Below are positions 48,120-57,007 of a stretch of 64,000 nucleotides of DNA, one piece after another. The position numbers and the translations under genes were made by a program. Under the pieces are notes generated by a model that saw only the letters and a program-made list of their open reading frames with translations, did not search any database and was not told the DNA's origin. The DNA lies in the NCBI GenBank assembly GCA_036563615.1, contig DATCMB010000023.1:1-64000 (forward strand), read 5' to 3'. Position 1 is the first letter of the stretch; every line of letters begins with the position of its first letter. Origin of the DNA: Candidatus Binatia bacterium (GTDB taxonomy: Bacteria; Desulfobacterota; Binatia; UBA12015).

Positions 48120-49286
48120 ATGAACGCACGCGGTAGCATGCGTCTCCGGGCCGGCCGGTACGTGCGGCAGCTTTCCGGCTATCGCGCCTTCGTCCCCGCG
48201 CCCCTCCCGCCCGATCCGTCCCTGGATCTTTCCGGACCGCTCCGCGAGCGGCTGTCCGATGCCGACTACGCCCTGGGGCGGCTCGACGGCGCCGTTCTCA
48301 CGTTGCCCAACCCCGACCTCTTCGTGTTCATGTACGTGCGCAAGGAGGCGGTGCTTTCTAGCCAGATCGAAGGCACGCAGAGCTCTCTGCAAAACCTCCT
48401 GGCCGCCGAAGCACAGCTGTTCGACCCCGACACGCCCAAGGACGTGCACGAGGTGGCGAACTACGTGCGCGCCATGAACCATGGTCTTGCGCGATTGAGC
48501 GAGCTCCCGGTGTCGGTGCGCCTGATCCGCGAGATCCACGCTGAGCTGATGCAGGGAGTGCGCGGTGGTGGCTTGGCGCCCGGTGAGCTGCGCACGAGTC
48601 AGAACTGGATCGGCCCCGCAGGCTGCACGCTGGCCAACGCCACATTCGTGCCGCCACCACCCCACGAAGTACCCCAGGCCCTGGCCGATCTAGAAAAATT
48701 TTTGCATGACGACGTAGGGCTGCCAGGGCTGATCCAGGTGGGGCTCGCCCATGCCCAGTTCGAGACCATCCACCCTTTCCTCGACGGTAACGGCCGTATG
48801 GGGCGGCTGCTCATCACGTTCCTGCTCACCGAGAAGCAGCTCTTGAAGAAGCCCGTGCTCTACCTCTCGCACTACTTCAAGCAGCGCCGCGCCGAGTATT
48901 ATGACCGTCTGCAAGCCGTGCGCGATGCCGGCGACTGGGAAGACTGGCTCGCGTTCTTCCTGGAAGGCGTCATGCACGTCAGCCGGGAAGCTGCCGAGAC
49001 CGCGGCCGCCATCTTGCGGATGCGCGAGGAGTACCGTGCCCGCATCACCGAGGGGCTCGGACGCGCCGCGGGTAACGGGCTCCGCGTGATGGATCGACTC
49101 TTTGACCACCCCGTCGTGGCTGTTGCGACGGTGCGCGAATGGCTCGACCTCACCACCGCCGGGGCCAACCAGATCGTGAGCCGGTTGGAGAGCATCGGTT
49201 TGCTTCGAGAGATCACCGGCTACGCCCGCAACCGGCGGTTCGTGTTCGAGCCGTACTTACGGTTGTTCGAGGACGTGCGCGAATGA
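48120..49286 (+). CDS. fic: Fic-family AMPylase with C-terminal winged helix
   Basis: The 388-residue protein contains the Fic active site HPFLDGNGRMGR (218-229) and an N-terminal inhibitory motif S80-S-Q-I-E84-G85, so it is a self-inhibited (class II) Fic. Residues about 315-385 form a winged helix (VVAVATVREWLDLTTAGANQIVSRLES). Fic enzymes transfer AMP to protein hydroxyls. This domain layout is common and sometimes chromosomal, sometimes part of islands. Codon use is visibly less GC-biased than in neighbours. A palindrome just upstream suggests autoregulation. No separate antitoxin is adjacent. Confidence 0.93.
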   Translation: MNARGSMRLRAGRYVRQLSGYRAFVPAPLPPDPSLDLSGPLRERLSDADYALGRLDGAVLTLPNPDLFVFMYVRKEAVLSSQIEGTQSSLQNLLAAEAQLFDPDTPKDVHEVANYVRAMNHGLARLSELPVSVRLIREIHAELMQGVRGGGLAPGELRTSQNWIGPAGCTLANATFVPPPPHEVPQALADLEKFLHDDVGLPGLIQVGLAHAQFETIHPFLDGNGRMGRLLITFLLTEKQLLKKPVLYLSHYFKQRRAEYYDRLQAVRDAGDWEDWLAFFLEGVMHVSREAAETAAAILRMREEYRARITEGLGRAAGNGLRVMDRLFDHPVVAVATVREWLDLTTAGANQIVSRLESIGLLREITGYARNRRFVFEPYLRLFEDVRE

Positions 49287-49328
49287 GCGAGTGGAGCAAT
49301 GCGGAATTGCCCTTGGATCGGCCCAAGC

Positions 49329-49731
49329 ATGAGGCCGATTCCACCCGAGCTCGCGCACCGGATCCCACCCGGCCAGGCGCTGACCGACAAGTAGCCGGTC
49401 CGTCGATCCTGCCACCTGGACCTTCCGCTGCTTCGGCCTCGTCGAGCGCGAGACGACGTGGGCCTGGCGGGAGTGTCTCGAACGGCCGCACGTGCGCGTG
49501 ACCTCCGACATTCGCTGCGTCACCATGCGGTCGCGGCTCGACAATGAGTGGGGGGCATCCCGCTGCGCGCGATCCTCGACGTCGTCAAGGCCAAAGCCGG
49601 AGGCGAAGTACGTCCTGCAGCGCGCATACGGAGGCTACACCATCAACACGACGCTCGCGGATTTGCTCGACGACGTCGTGCTGGCGCTGAAGCACGACGG
49701 TCGCGACCTCGAGCCGGATGGCCTAACCTAG
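49329..49731 (+). pseudogene. Decayed partial copy of the sulfite-oxidase-like gene at 53442
   Basis: The sequence aligns with bases 53442 to about 53860 with long identical stretches (for example around 49560-49585 and 49655-49710). It has the matching ATG (49329), but Trp codon TGG has become TAG (49392-49394). About 24 bases are missing near 49400, single-base indels occur near 49550 and 49590, and one codon is lost near 49670. The 3' half of the gene is absent. It marks the left edge of the block whose right edge is the intact gene. Confidence 0.88.
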
Positions 49732-50738
49732 AACCCCTCCAGTACGATCTTGCCGCGCGCCCGGTTGCTCTCGAGCAGGGCGTGGGCGCGCTTCAGATTC
49801 TCGGCATTGATGCGCCCAAAGTGCTCCGCCAGCGTGGTGCGGATCGTGCCGGCATCGACGAGATTGGAGATCTCGTCCAGCAACGCGGCCTGCTGCTCGA
49901 TGTCGGGGGTGGAGAACATCGAGCGCGTGAACATCAGCTCCCAGTGGATCGAGACCGACTTGCGCTTGAATGCCACGACGTCGAGCGTCTCTGGATCGTC
50001 GATCAAGGCGAAGCGGCCTTGCGGGGCAATGAGCTCGGCAATCTCGTCCAGATGTTCGTCCGTGTGCGTCGTGGAGAACACGAAGCCCGGCGCCGCCAGA
50101 CCGGCTCTGGCGATCTCGTCGGCCAGGGGCTTGGAATGGTCAAGCACGAGATCCGCACCCAGATCTTGCACCCAGGCGCGGGTCTCGGGCCGAGATGCGG
50201 TTGCGATCACCGTCAGGTCGGTCAGCTTGCGGGCGAGCTGCACGGCGATCGAGCCGACGCCGCCTGCGCCGCCGATGATCAGGATGCTGGACGCGCCGGG
50301 CACGCCGCGCCGCACGTCCAGGCGGTCGAACAGGGTCTCCCAGGCGGTGATCGCCGTCAGCGGCAGGGCCGCCGCTTCCGCCCATCCGAGTGAGGTGGGC
50401 TTCCGGCCGACGATGCGCTCGTCCACGAGGTGGAACTCCGCGTTGGCGCCGGGGCGGGTGAGATCGCCGGCGTAGAAGACGGCGTCGCCCGGCTTGAAAC
50501 GGCGCACATCCGGTCCGACGGCGGCAACGGTACCCGCTGCGTCCCAGCCCAGCACGGCATATTGGCCTTCGGGGGGCTGGTTCCGGACGCGCATCTTGGT
50601 GTCCACCGGATTGACGGAGATCGCCTCGACCTCGACCAGGATGTCGCGCCCGCGCGGCTCTGGGCGAGGAAGCTCGATGTCGATCAAGGCGTCCGCACGC
50701 TCGATCGGGCCGCTCGTTTTGTAGCCAACTGCACGCAT
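49728..50738 (-). CDS. Zinc-less MDR-family quinone oxidoreductase/alcohol dehydrogenase-like
   Basis: ATG 50738 has GGAGG 6 bases upstream, better than ATG 50741; the product is 336 residues. The MDR fold is clear: VEAISVNPVDTKMR, YAVLGWDAAGTV, KPGDAVFYAG, GGAGGVGSIAVQLARKL (NADPH site, GxxGxG type). The catalytic zinc ligands are missing, as in quinone oxidoreductases. It is the third gene of a minus-strand set with the SDR remnant and the NmrA-like gene, divergent from the LysR gene that probably controls them. Its stop codon lies in a CTAG shared with the flank. Confidence 0.87.
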   Translation of the reverse strand: MRAVGYKTSGPIERADALIDIELPRPEPRGRDILVEVEAISVNPVDTKMRVRNQPPEGQYAVLGWDAAGTVAAVGPDVRRFKPGDAVFYAGDLTRPGANAEFHLVDERIVGRKPTSLGWAEAAALPLTAITAWETLFDRLDVRRGVPGASSILIIGGAGGVGSIAVQLARKLTDLTVIATASRPETRAWVQDLGADLVLDHSKPLADEIARAGLAAPGFVFSTTHTDEHLDEIAELIAPQGRFALIDDPETLDVVAFKRKSVSIHWELMFTRSMFSTPDIEQQAALLDEISNLVDAGTIRTTLAEHFGRINAENLKRAHALLESNRARGKIVLEGF

Positions 50739-50862
50739 CATGCACCTCCCATTCGTTCGCTGAGGCGAGGCGAGCGCCGGAAGGCGCCACCGAACTTTCC
50801 TCGACGACGGTCACGTGTGCCGCCGGATCGAATGCGACGGCACGGCGTGACGGATCGCTCCG

Positions 50863-51798
50863 TCAGCAGCCGAGCTGCTCCTGCAGGTATTCTTCGACGT
50901 TCTTGACCTCGAGCCGTCTCTTCGCGTTGAAGGTTTTCGACTTGTCCCACCACATGCCGTCGCCGAGAGCGAACGCGGCGCGATAACGGGTCATGACGTC
51001 GGTGGGTGCCGCGGCCAGATCGGCGCGTAGCTTGTCGATGGTCCATTCCGTCTTCTCGAACGTCTGGCCGGTGACCCGTTCGACCACCTCCGCGAGCTTG
51101 CCGTAAGAAATCGTATCGCCCGCGACGTAGACGACTTCATTGGCGATTCGCGGTTCCGTCAGCAGGATTTCGGTCGTCAGCTTTCCGATGTCTTCCGGTG
51201 TCGTCACCGTGACCTTCGTGTCCCAGCTGCCCAGTCCGTGGATCGTCCTCCGCTCGAGATTGACGACGTCGAAGGTCGGTTCGAAGAGGAAGCTCGTGAA
51301 CATTCCGGTCGACACGATCACCCACTCGGTGCTTTCTTGCGCCCTGAGGAGCTCGCGAACTTCGTACTGCTCATCGAAAACCGGTTGCCCGCTGCCGCGG
51401 CCGACGACGTCGTAGTCGACACCGAACTGCCACGGGAAGTACCGCTTGACCCCAGCCGCCAGCACGGCGCGCGTGATCCGCAACTGGGTGCCCGGGCCGG
51501 CGACGAAACCCGTGCAATTCACGACGGTACGAAAACGCCTGAACAAGGTCGTCAGCGCGGCCTCGTCCGCGCTGAGATCGAAGCCGATGATCTCTACGCC
51601 GAGGGCACGCAGCTCTGCCAAGTGTTCGGCATCCTGCTCGGATGCGCCGTTCGACGTCCGCGGGGAGACGACGACGGTGATCGGCTTTCTTGCTGCACGA
51701 ACTCTCGGCGCCAACGCGCGCAGCACGGCCATCCCGAGCTGACCGGCACCGAGCACGAGAATGTCCCGCAGATCTACTTTTCGATTGTGGCCTGCCAT
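50863..51798 (-). CDS. NmrA-like/aromatic-alcohol-reductase-type NAD(P)-binding protein
   Basis: ATG 51798 is preceded by AAAGGA at 9 bases; the alternative TTG is at 51822. The 311-residue protein has the Rossmann start ILVLGAGQLGMAVLRAL (GxGxxG) and VVNCTGFVAGPGTQ. YFPWQFGVDYD and GMFTSFLFEP are typical of fungal-like isoflavone/aromatic alcohol reductases and NmrA relatives. It is part of the LysR-linked redox set; the substrate is unknown. Base use is more balanced than in the core genes around it. Confidence 0.82.
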   Translation of the reverse strand: MAGHNRKVDLRDILVLGAGQLGMAVLRALAPRVRAARKPITVVVSPRTSNGASEQDAEHLAELRALGVEIIGFDLSADEAALTTLFRRFRTVVNCTGFVAGPGTQLRITRAVLAAGVKRYFPWQFGVDYDVVGRGSGQPVFDEQYEVRELLRAQESTEWVIVSTGMFTSFLFEPTFDVVNLERRTIHGLGSWDTKVTVTTPEDIGKLTTEILLTEPRIANEVVYVAGDTISYGKLAEVVERVTGQTFEKTEWTIDKLRADLAAAPTDVMTRYRAAFALGDGMWWDKSKTFNAKRRLEVKNVEEYLQEQLGC

Positions 51799-51818
51799 GT
51801 GGATCGTCCTTTCGGCGC

Positions 51819-52378
51819 TCAAAGCCGCGCCAGCTCCTCGTCGGTGAACTCTGCCGCGATCGCGACGTTCTTCTGCCTGTCGGTCATGCGGTCGGGATCG
51901 CCCTTGATCACCCAGGAGCCACCGACCGAGTGGCGGACATCATCGGCGGGGTCCCGTCGTAGGCTGCGATCCGCGCTCGACACCTGCAGGACCCTGCCGC
52001 CACCTTGCCGTCGCAGGTACGGCAATACCGACTGGATGAGCGTGATCGAGCCGAGGAGATTGGTCTCGACGATGTCCCGGACCTGCATGTCGCTCGCCTC
52101 TTCCGCCGCGCCGAGAAGGCCGTAACCGGCCTTGCTGACGACGACGTCGATGCGAGCGGACGCGGCGAAGGCACGGTCGACCGCAGCACGGACCGAGCTC
52201 GGATCCCTGAGGTCGATCGCGATGATGCGAAGCTGTCGAGCGTAGCGTGAGCGCGGATCGGAAAGCGCCTCCGCGCTGCGGCTGGTGCCGATGACGCGGT
52301 CGCCCTGAGCAGGGCCTTCTCCGCCAGCAGCCGGCCGAAACCGCTCGCCACGCCCGTGATGAGCCAAGTCGTCTCCAT
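51819..52378 (-). pseudogene. Frameshifted short-chain dehydrogenase without catalytic Tyr-Lys
   Basis: ATG 52378 begins METTWLITGVASGFGRLLAEKALL, the SDR cofactor site. The frame then shifts near 52305. The other frame continues with GDRVIGTSRS, IDLRDPSSVRAAVDRAF, VVSKAGYGLLGAAEE (normally NNAG) and GGRVLQVSSADRS. After this the sequence jumps to WVIKGDPDRMTDRQKNVAI; the YxxxK segment and the following 100 residues are deleted. It is inactive in two ways. It would have been the first gene of the LysR-controlled set. Confidence 0.82.
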
Positions 52379-52478
52379 TTCTCCCACCTCCGTACTGCCT
52401 ACGGGTGGAAAGTTAGGAGGAGCGAATTGTGCTCACTAGACGTTGAAACCGGCATGGGGTGATGCAGAAATCCGAACA

Positions 52479-53381
52479 ATGTCGCGCCCCTCGCTCAGCG
52501 ATCTCACCGCCTTCGTGGCCGTCGCCACGCACCGCAGCTTTCGCCGCGCAGCGGACGAGATCGGCATGGCGCCTTCGACGTTGAGCCACGCGATGCGCGC
52601 GCTCGAGGAGCGCATGGGGGTGCGTCTCCTGAACCGCACCACGCGCAGCGTCTCGCCGACGGAAGCCGGCTATCAGCTCCTCGGCCGTCTTCAGCCGGCG
52701 CTCGCCTCGCTGGACGAGGCGCTCGACAGCGTCGCGGAGTTCCGGGGCAATGTCGCGGGAACGGTTCGCATCAACGCATCGCGATTGGTGGCAGGGCTGC
52801 TCGTGCGCGAGGCGCTTCCGCAGATGGCAGAGCGCCATCCGGACGTGACCGTGGACATCGTCGTCGAGGGGCGGCTCGTCGACATCGTGTCCAGCGGCTT
52901 CGATGCCGGCGTGCGCCTCGTCGGATCGATCCCCAAGGACATGATCGCCGTGCCGCTTCCCCGCGCGTTTGCGTACGTCTGTGTCGCGTCCCCCGACTAT
53001 CTCGACCGCTTCGGGGAGCCGAGAACCCCAGCGGAACTGGACCGCCACCGTTGCGTTGGGCACCGCATGCCCAGCGGGAAGCTCTATCGATGGGAATTCG
53101 AGCGCGCCGGTCAGGAAGTTGTGATTGACGCAAGCGGCCCCGTCGTTCTCGACGACCACGAGCTGATGGTCGAAGCCGCGATCAGGGGCATGGGCATCGC
53201 CTACGTGGCGGATTGGGCCGCCGAAGCGGCGGTGTCCGACGGCCGGCTACGCAAGGTCCTGACCGCGTGGATGCCCGCTCCGGAAGAGATTGCGGTCTAC
53301 TACCCCGGACATCGAGCCGTGCCGCCGGCACTGCGGGCCTTTCTCGACGTCGTCAGGGATTTGCGGAGGAAGAAGCCTTAG
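52479..53381 (+). CDS. LysR-family transcriptional regulator
   Basis: ATG 52479 gives 300 residues. The winged helix-turn-helix is SLSDLTAFVAVATHRSFRRAADEIGMAPSTLSH with the wing at RLLNRTTRSVSPTEAG. The C-terminal effector domain has GTVRINASRLVAG and PDVTVDIVVEGRLVDIV of the DsdC/AaeR-like group. It is divergent (91-base gap) from the SDR/NmrA/MDR set and most likely regulates it together with itself. The inducer is unknown. Confidence 0.92.
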   Translation: MSRPSLSDLTAFVAVATHRSFRRAADEIGMAPSTLSHAMRALEERMGVRLLNRTTRSVSPTEAGYQLLGRLQPALASLDEALDSVAEFRGNVAGTVRINASRLVAGLLVREALPQMAERHPDVTVDIVVEGRLVDIVSSGFDAGVRLVGSIPKDMIAVPLPRAFAYVCVASPDYLDRFGEPRTPAELDRHRCVGHRMPSGKLYRWEFERAGQEVVIDASGPVVLDDHELMVEAAIRGMGIAYVADWAAEAAVSDGRLRKVLTAWMPAPEEIAVYYPGHRAVPPALRAFLDVVRDLRRKKP

Positions 53382-53441
53382 CGTGATCGACGAAGTGCTC
53401 CATCTGGCTCTCCGCCGTCGAGCGTGTATCGTCTTCCTCTC

Positions 53442-54086
53442 ATGAGACGCATCCCACCCGAGCTCGCGCACCGCGTCCCGCCCGGCCAGACGCTGACCGA
53501 CAAGTGGCCGGTCCTCACCTACGGGCCGACGCCGCCCTTCGATCCCGCCACGTGGACCTTCCGCTGCTTCGGCCTCGTCGAGCGCGAGACGTCGTGGACC
53601 TGGCAGGAGTTTCTCGAGCTGCCGCGCGTGCGCATGACCTCCGACATCCACTGCGTCACCACGTGGTCGCGCCTGGACAACGAGTGGGAGGGCGTCCCGC
53701 TGCGCGCGATCCTCGACGTCGTCAAGCCAAAGCCCGAGGCGAAGTACGTCATGCAGCACGCCTACGGCGGCTACACCACCAACACGACGCTCGCGGATTT
53801 GCTCGACGACGACGTCGTGCTGGCGCTGAAGCACGACGGCCGCGACCTCGAGCCCGACCACGGCGGGCCGATGCGCATGGTCATCCCGAAGCTCTACTTC
53901 TGGAAGAGCGCGAAGTGGCTGCGCGCGCTCGAGTTCCTCGACGTGAACCCGCCGGGCTTCTGGGAGGAGAACGGCTACCACATGAACGGCGACCCGTGGC
54001 GCGAGGAGCGCTACGCCGACCAGGAGACGCACGCGATGCAGCGCATGCGCGCCGAGGCGGCGCGGGCGCTGCGCAGCAGGCGGTAG
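53442..54086 (+). CDS. Sulfite-oxidase-like molybdopterin-binding protein (YedY/MsrP-like domain)
   Basis: ATG 53442 is used; the frame is open to a GTG at 53424. The 214-residue protein has WTFRCFGLVERETSWTWQEFLELP and the Mo ligand Cys in TSDIHCVTTWSRLDNEWEG. GGYTTNTTLADLL, DLEPDHGGPMRMVIP and KSAKWLRALEF follow, all core parts of the sulfite oxidase Mo-domain. No Tat signal or haem domain is present, so it is cytoplasmic. The true substrate is unknown. A broken partial copy lies at 49329-49731. Confidence 0.88.
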   Translation: MRRIPPELAHRVPPGQTLTDKWPVLTYGPTPPFDPATWTFRCFGLVERETSWTWQEFLELPRVRMTSDIHCVTTWSRLDNEWEGVPLRAILDVVKPKPEAKYVMQHAYGGYTTNTTLADLLDDDVVLALKHDGRDLEPDHGGPMRMVIPKLYFWKSAKWLRALEFLDVNPPGFWEENGYHMNGDPWREERYADQETHAMQRMRAEAARALRSRR

Positions 54087-54134
54087 GCGCGGCTGCGTGC
54101 GAGCGCGGTTCCGCGCCGGCGCGCCTTCATTCGC

Positions 54135-54599
54135 TCACGACCCGAACCGCCCCTGACGCTGGAAGCGCTCGAGGAACGGCCCGTAGTCCGTCGGCTGCTT
54201 CTCGATGCGGATCCGGTCGCCCCACAGCGCCCACGCCCGGGCGCTGCGCGTCCAGATGTCGCCGACCGGCTCGACCCACGAGGGATCGTCGAGCGTCCCG
54301 CTGCGGACGCTGAGGATCCCCGAGGACGGGATCGCGCCGTGGGCGATGCGGCAGCCGCAGTCGCCGCAGAACCAGCCGAAGCGCCGCGTGCCGACGTCCG
54401 AGGTCCACTCGAAGGTGCGTGGCTCGCCCTGGGTGAAGGCGAAGCCGTCTTCGAGCACGACAAGCGGCGTCGAGAAGGCGCCGCCGCCGATCCGCTGGCA
54501 GTTGGTGCAGTGGCAGTTGTAGGCCACGAGCGGCGTTCGACGGATCTCGTAGCGCAGCGTGCCGCACTGGCAGCCGCCGGTGAGGGGAAGCTCGACCAT
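54135..54599 (-). CDS. GFA/CENP-V-family zinc protein
   Basis: ATG 54599 follows AAGGAGGTGA; the product is 154 residues. Zinc cysteines are C10 and C12 (GGCQCGTLRYE), C29, C31 and C34 (NCHCTNCQRIGGG) and C78, C81 and C83 (FCGDCGCRI). This is the full set for the glutathione-dependent formaldehyde-activating fold. Most members have no proven activity. It is divergent from the Coq4-like gene. Confidence 0.9.
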   Translation of the reverse strand: MVELPLTGGCQCGTLRYEIRRTPLVAYNCHCTNCQRIGGGAFSTPLVVLEDGFAFTQGEPRTFEWTSDVGTRRFGWFCGDCGCRIAHGAIPSSGILSVRSGTLDDPSWVEPVGDIWTRSARAWALWGDRIRIEKQPTDYGPFLERFQRQGRFGS

Positions 54600-54782
54600 C
54601 ACGTCACCTCCTTGTCCGGCGTGTAGCCGGCGCGCCGAGCTACGGCGATCGGAGTCCAAGGGAGCTTCCGGGATGGAGTTGATTCCGTCGCTGCATCCTC
54701 GTTGAAGATGAAGCGCCGAGACGCCTCGCGCGGTGCGCACGTGCGGAAGCGCGCGGGGCGGTCCGAGGCGAGATCGACGAAC

Positions 54783-55775
54783 ATGCGCTTGAAGGCGACC
54801 AGCGAGCAGACGGCCGCGATTCTCGGCGCGATGGCCGCGATCGCGTCCGTTCGCGGCTCGGGCGGCGTCACGGCTGCGGACCGGGCGTCGGTGCGCGCGG
54901 CGGCGCACTACCTGTTCGGCGCCGAGCAACCGAGCGATCCGTTCGCGGGGGATCGCATCGCGCCGCAGCAGCTCGCGTCCGCGCTCGTGGGATCGGACGC
55001 GCTCGCGCGCGACGCGGCCCACCTCCTCACGGTCATGGCCTTCGTCGACGGCACGCTCGACCGCGACAAGGTCGACGCGGTCCTCGCGTACGCCGCGGCG
55101 CTCGGCATCGACGAGCCCTACGTCCGCGACGTCGCGAGCGCCGCGCACGGCGAGCTGCAGCGCGCGCTCGCCGACATGACGCGGCGCAACCTCGAGAGCG
55201 TCACGAACCATCCGTGGCCCGCGAGCGACTCCGACCAGGCGCACGCGATGGCCTTTCTGCTGCCGTACCGCGAGCGGCCCGATCTTGCGCTGCACGCGCG
55301 CTACGAGGCGCTCGGCAAGCTCCCCGAAGGGACGTTCGGCCTCGCGTACTTCCGGCACTACCGCGCGAACGGCTACGCGCTGCCCGGCGCGCCGAGCGCG
55401 CTCAACGAGGCCTTCGCGACGCCGCACGACTCGGTGCACGTGCTCGCCGGCTACGACACCTCGCCGCGCGGCGAGATCCTCACCTCGACCTTCACCGCCG
55501 CGATGCACCCGAACCAGCCGATGGCGGGGCACGTCCTGCCGGTGCTGTTCAGCTGGCACCTCGGCATCGAGATCAACCAGGTCGCGCGCTCGGCAAGGGG
55601 CGCGCTCGACCCGGTGCGCTTCTGGGAGGCGTGGTCACGCGGCGCCGCGACCAGCGTGGACGTCTTCGCGCCGGATTGGGACTTTTGGATTTACGTCGAG
55701 GAGCCGCTCGAGGCGCTGCGCGAGCGCTTCACGATCCCGCCGCTCGACTCACGTGCTCCGGATAGCGCTTCGTGA
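54783..55775 (+). CDS. TerB-like domain fused to Coq4-like ubiquinone biosynthesis domain
   Basis: ATG 54783 is chosen because the 27 residues back to 54702 are basic and featureless; neither start has a good ribosome site. Residues about 10-130 look like a TerB-type helical bundle (LLTVMAFVDGTLDRDKVDAVL, ALGIDEPYVRDVA). The C-terminal part has FATPHDSVHVLAGYDTSPRGE, which holds the Coq4 metal motif HDxxH-x11-E. Coq4 removes the C1 carboxyl and hydroxylates in ubiquinone synthesis. The fusion may couple it to a membrane or stress role. Its 3' end overlaps the next gene tail to tail by 47 bases. Confidence 0.72.
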   Translation: MRLKATSEQTAAILGAMAAIASVRGSGGVTAADRASVRAAAHYLFGAEQPSDPFAGDRIAPQQLASALVGSDALARDAAHLLTVMAFVDGTLDRDKVDAVLAYAAALGIDEPYVRDVASAAHGELQRALADMTRRNLESVTNHPWPASDSDQAHAMAFLLPYRERPDLALHARYEALGKLPEGTFGLAYFRHYRANGYALPGAPSALNEAFATPHDSVHVLAGYDTSPRGEILTSTFTAAMHPNQPMAGHVLPVLFSWHLGIEINQVARSARGALDPVRFWEAWSRGAATSVDVFAPDWDFWIYVEEPLEALRERFTIPPLDSRAPDSAS

Positions 55776-56367
55776 ACAGGATCGCGCCCGCGAGCGCGAT
55801 CGCGGGGATCACCCAGTAGAAGACCGTCGCGAGCGTCGCGTTCTCGTCGCGCAGCGTCGCCGCGGGATCGACCAGCGGCGGCACCGCGGCCGACACCGTC
55901 ATCACCGCGAACGCCGCGATCCAGACCCACGTGATGACGTTCACGGTGCGCAGGAAGAGCGGCTCGTTCCAGATCTCGGGCGGCGCGTCCTCCTTGGCGT
56001 AGGCGAGCACGAACGGCTTGCCGATCAGGACCGACGCGAGCGCGATCGCGAACAGCGCGCCGTTGCCGAGCGCCTGCATCCAGCGCTCGAGAAAGTCCTC
56101 GTCGAGCACCCAGGTGAGCGCGAGCAGCACCGCGAAGGCGACCGCCGTGCCGACGTCGAGCACCTTCACGTTGCCCGTCGCACGCGCTTCGCGGAACGCG
56201 TGCAGCGCGGCGATCGCCAGGGCGACCAGCATCGCGAGCCGGAAGTCGACGTTGCCGATCAGGATCCAGAAGACGATCCACGGCGCGAAGGACGTGAGCA
56301 CGCCGCCGCGAGGCCGAGCGCGCTGGGCGTCGGCTGCGCCTACCGTCGACTCGGCTCGGGCAGCCAC
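55729..56367 (-). CDS. Polytopic membrane protein of unknown function
   Basis: GTG 56367 follows GGAGG by 7 bases; the product is 212 residues. About six hydrophobic helices are visible (SFAPWIVFWILIG, LAMLVALAIAALHAF, VLDVGTAVAFAVLLALTWVL, ALFAIALASVLIG, VITWVWIAAFAVMTVSAAV, VFYWVIPAIALAGAILF). The loop EDAPPEIWNEPLFLRT is conserved-looking. No named family is recognised. It converges on the Coq4-like gene with a 47-base overlap, so the transcripts are antisense to each other at their ends. Confidence 0.65.
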   Translation of the reverse strand: MAARAESTVGAADAQRARPRGGVLTSFAPWIVFWILIGNVDFRLAMLVALAIAALHAFREARATGNVKVLDVGTAVAFAVLLALTWVLDEDFLERWMQALGNGALFAIALASVLIGKPFVLAYAKEDAPPEIWNEPLFLRTVNVITWVWIAAFAVMTVSAAVPPLVDPAATLRDENATLATVFYWVIPAIALAGAILFTKRYPEHVSRAAGS

Positions 56368-56480
56368 GGCGGGCCTCCTATCCCATTCGGCCCGCGGAAG
56401 CACGCGGTCCCGCGCCCGGCCGGGCACCGTTGAACGAGCCGCGGCAGATGGCTAGGGGAAGCCGCGAAAGTGAGGTCGAC

Positions 56481-56963
56481 ATGGCGAACAACGCAGACAA
56501 GGCGGTCGAGATCTTCAAGGGGCTGATCGGCAAGGTCGAGGAGCCGGGCGAGTGGTTCCAGATCACGCAGGAGCGGATCAACCAGTTCGCCGACTGCACG
56601 CTCGACCACCAGTTCATCCACGTCGACCCGGAGAAGGCGGCGCAGCTCTCGCCCTACAAGGTGACGATTGCGCACGGCTTCCTCACGCTGTCGATGCTGA
56701 CGCACCTGACCACGACCCTGAAGCCGCTCGCGCCCGAGGCCTACAACGGCGTCATCATGGGCGTGAACTACGGCTTCGACAAGGTGCGCTTCGTGAACGC
56801 GGTCAAGGTGAATTCCAAGATCCGCGTGCACCGCAAGCTGATCGACGTCCAGAAGAAGGGCGACAACAACGTGCAGCTCAACCACGAGTGCACGGTCGAG
56901 ATCGAGGGCGAGACCAAGCCCGCGCTCGTCGCGCAGTGGTTGACGATGCTCACCTACGCCTGA
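56481..56963 (+). CDS. MaoC-family enoyl-CoA hydratase
   Basis: ATG 56481 (upstream GTGAGG) gives 160 residues. The hot-dog fold and the hydratase signature DCTLDHQFIHVDPEKAA (Asp and His about 44/49) match R-specific enoyl-CoA hydratases such as NodN/MaoC. VTIAHGFLTLSMLTHL follows and GVNYGFDKVRFVNAVKVNSK lies near the middle. It hydrates trans-2-enoyl-CoA in fatty-acid breakdown or supply. It is a single gene between two membrane-protein genes. Confidence 0.9.
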   Translation: MANNADKAVEIFKGLIGKVEEPGEWFQITQERINQFADCTLDHQFIHVDPEKAAQLSPYKVTIAHGFLTLSMLTHLTTTLKPLAPEAYNGVIMGVNYGFDKVRFVNAVKVNSKIRVHRKLIDVQKKGDNNVQLNHECTVEIEGETKPALVAQWLTMLTYA

Positions 56964-57007
56964 CGAGCCCGTTTCCCTCGCACGTCCGGACGCGCTAAGC
57001 GAGCCCG

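Noticed and set aside
49329..53860. Direct repeats as possible transposon ends
   Set aside because: The repeats are gene copies, not inverted ends; no transposase or short target duplication is seen between or beside them.
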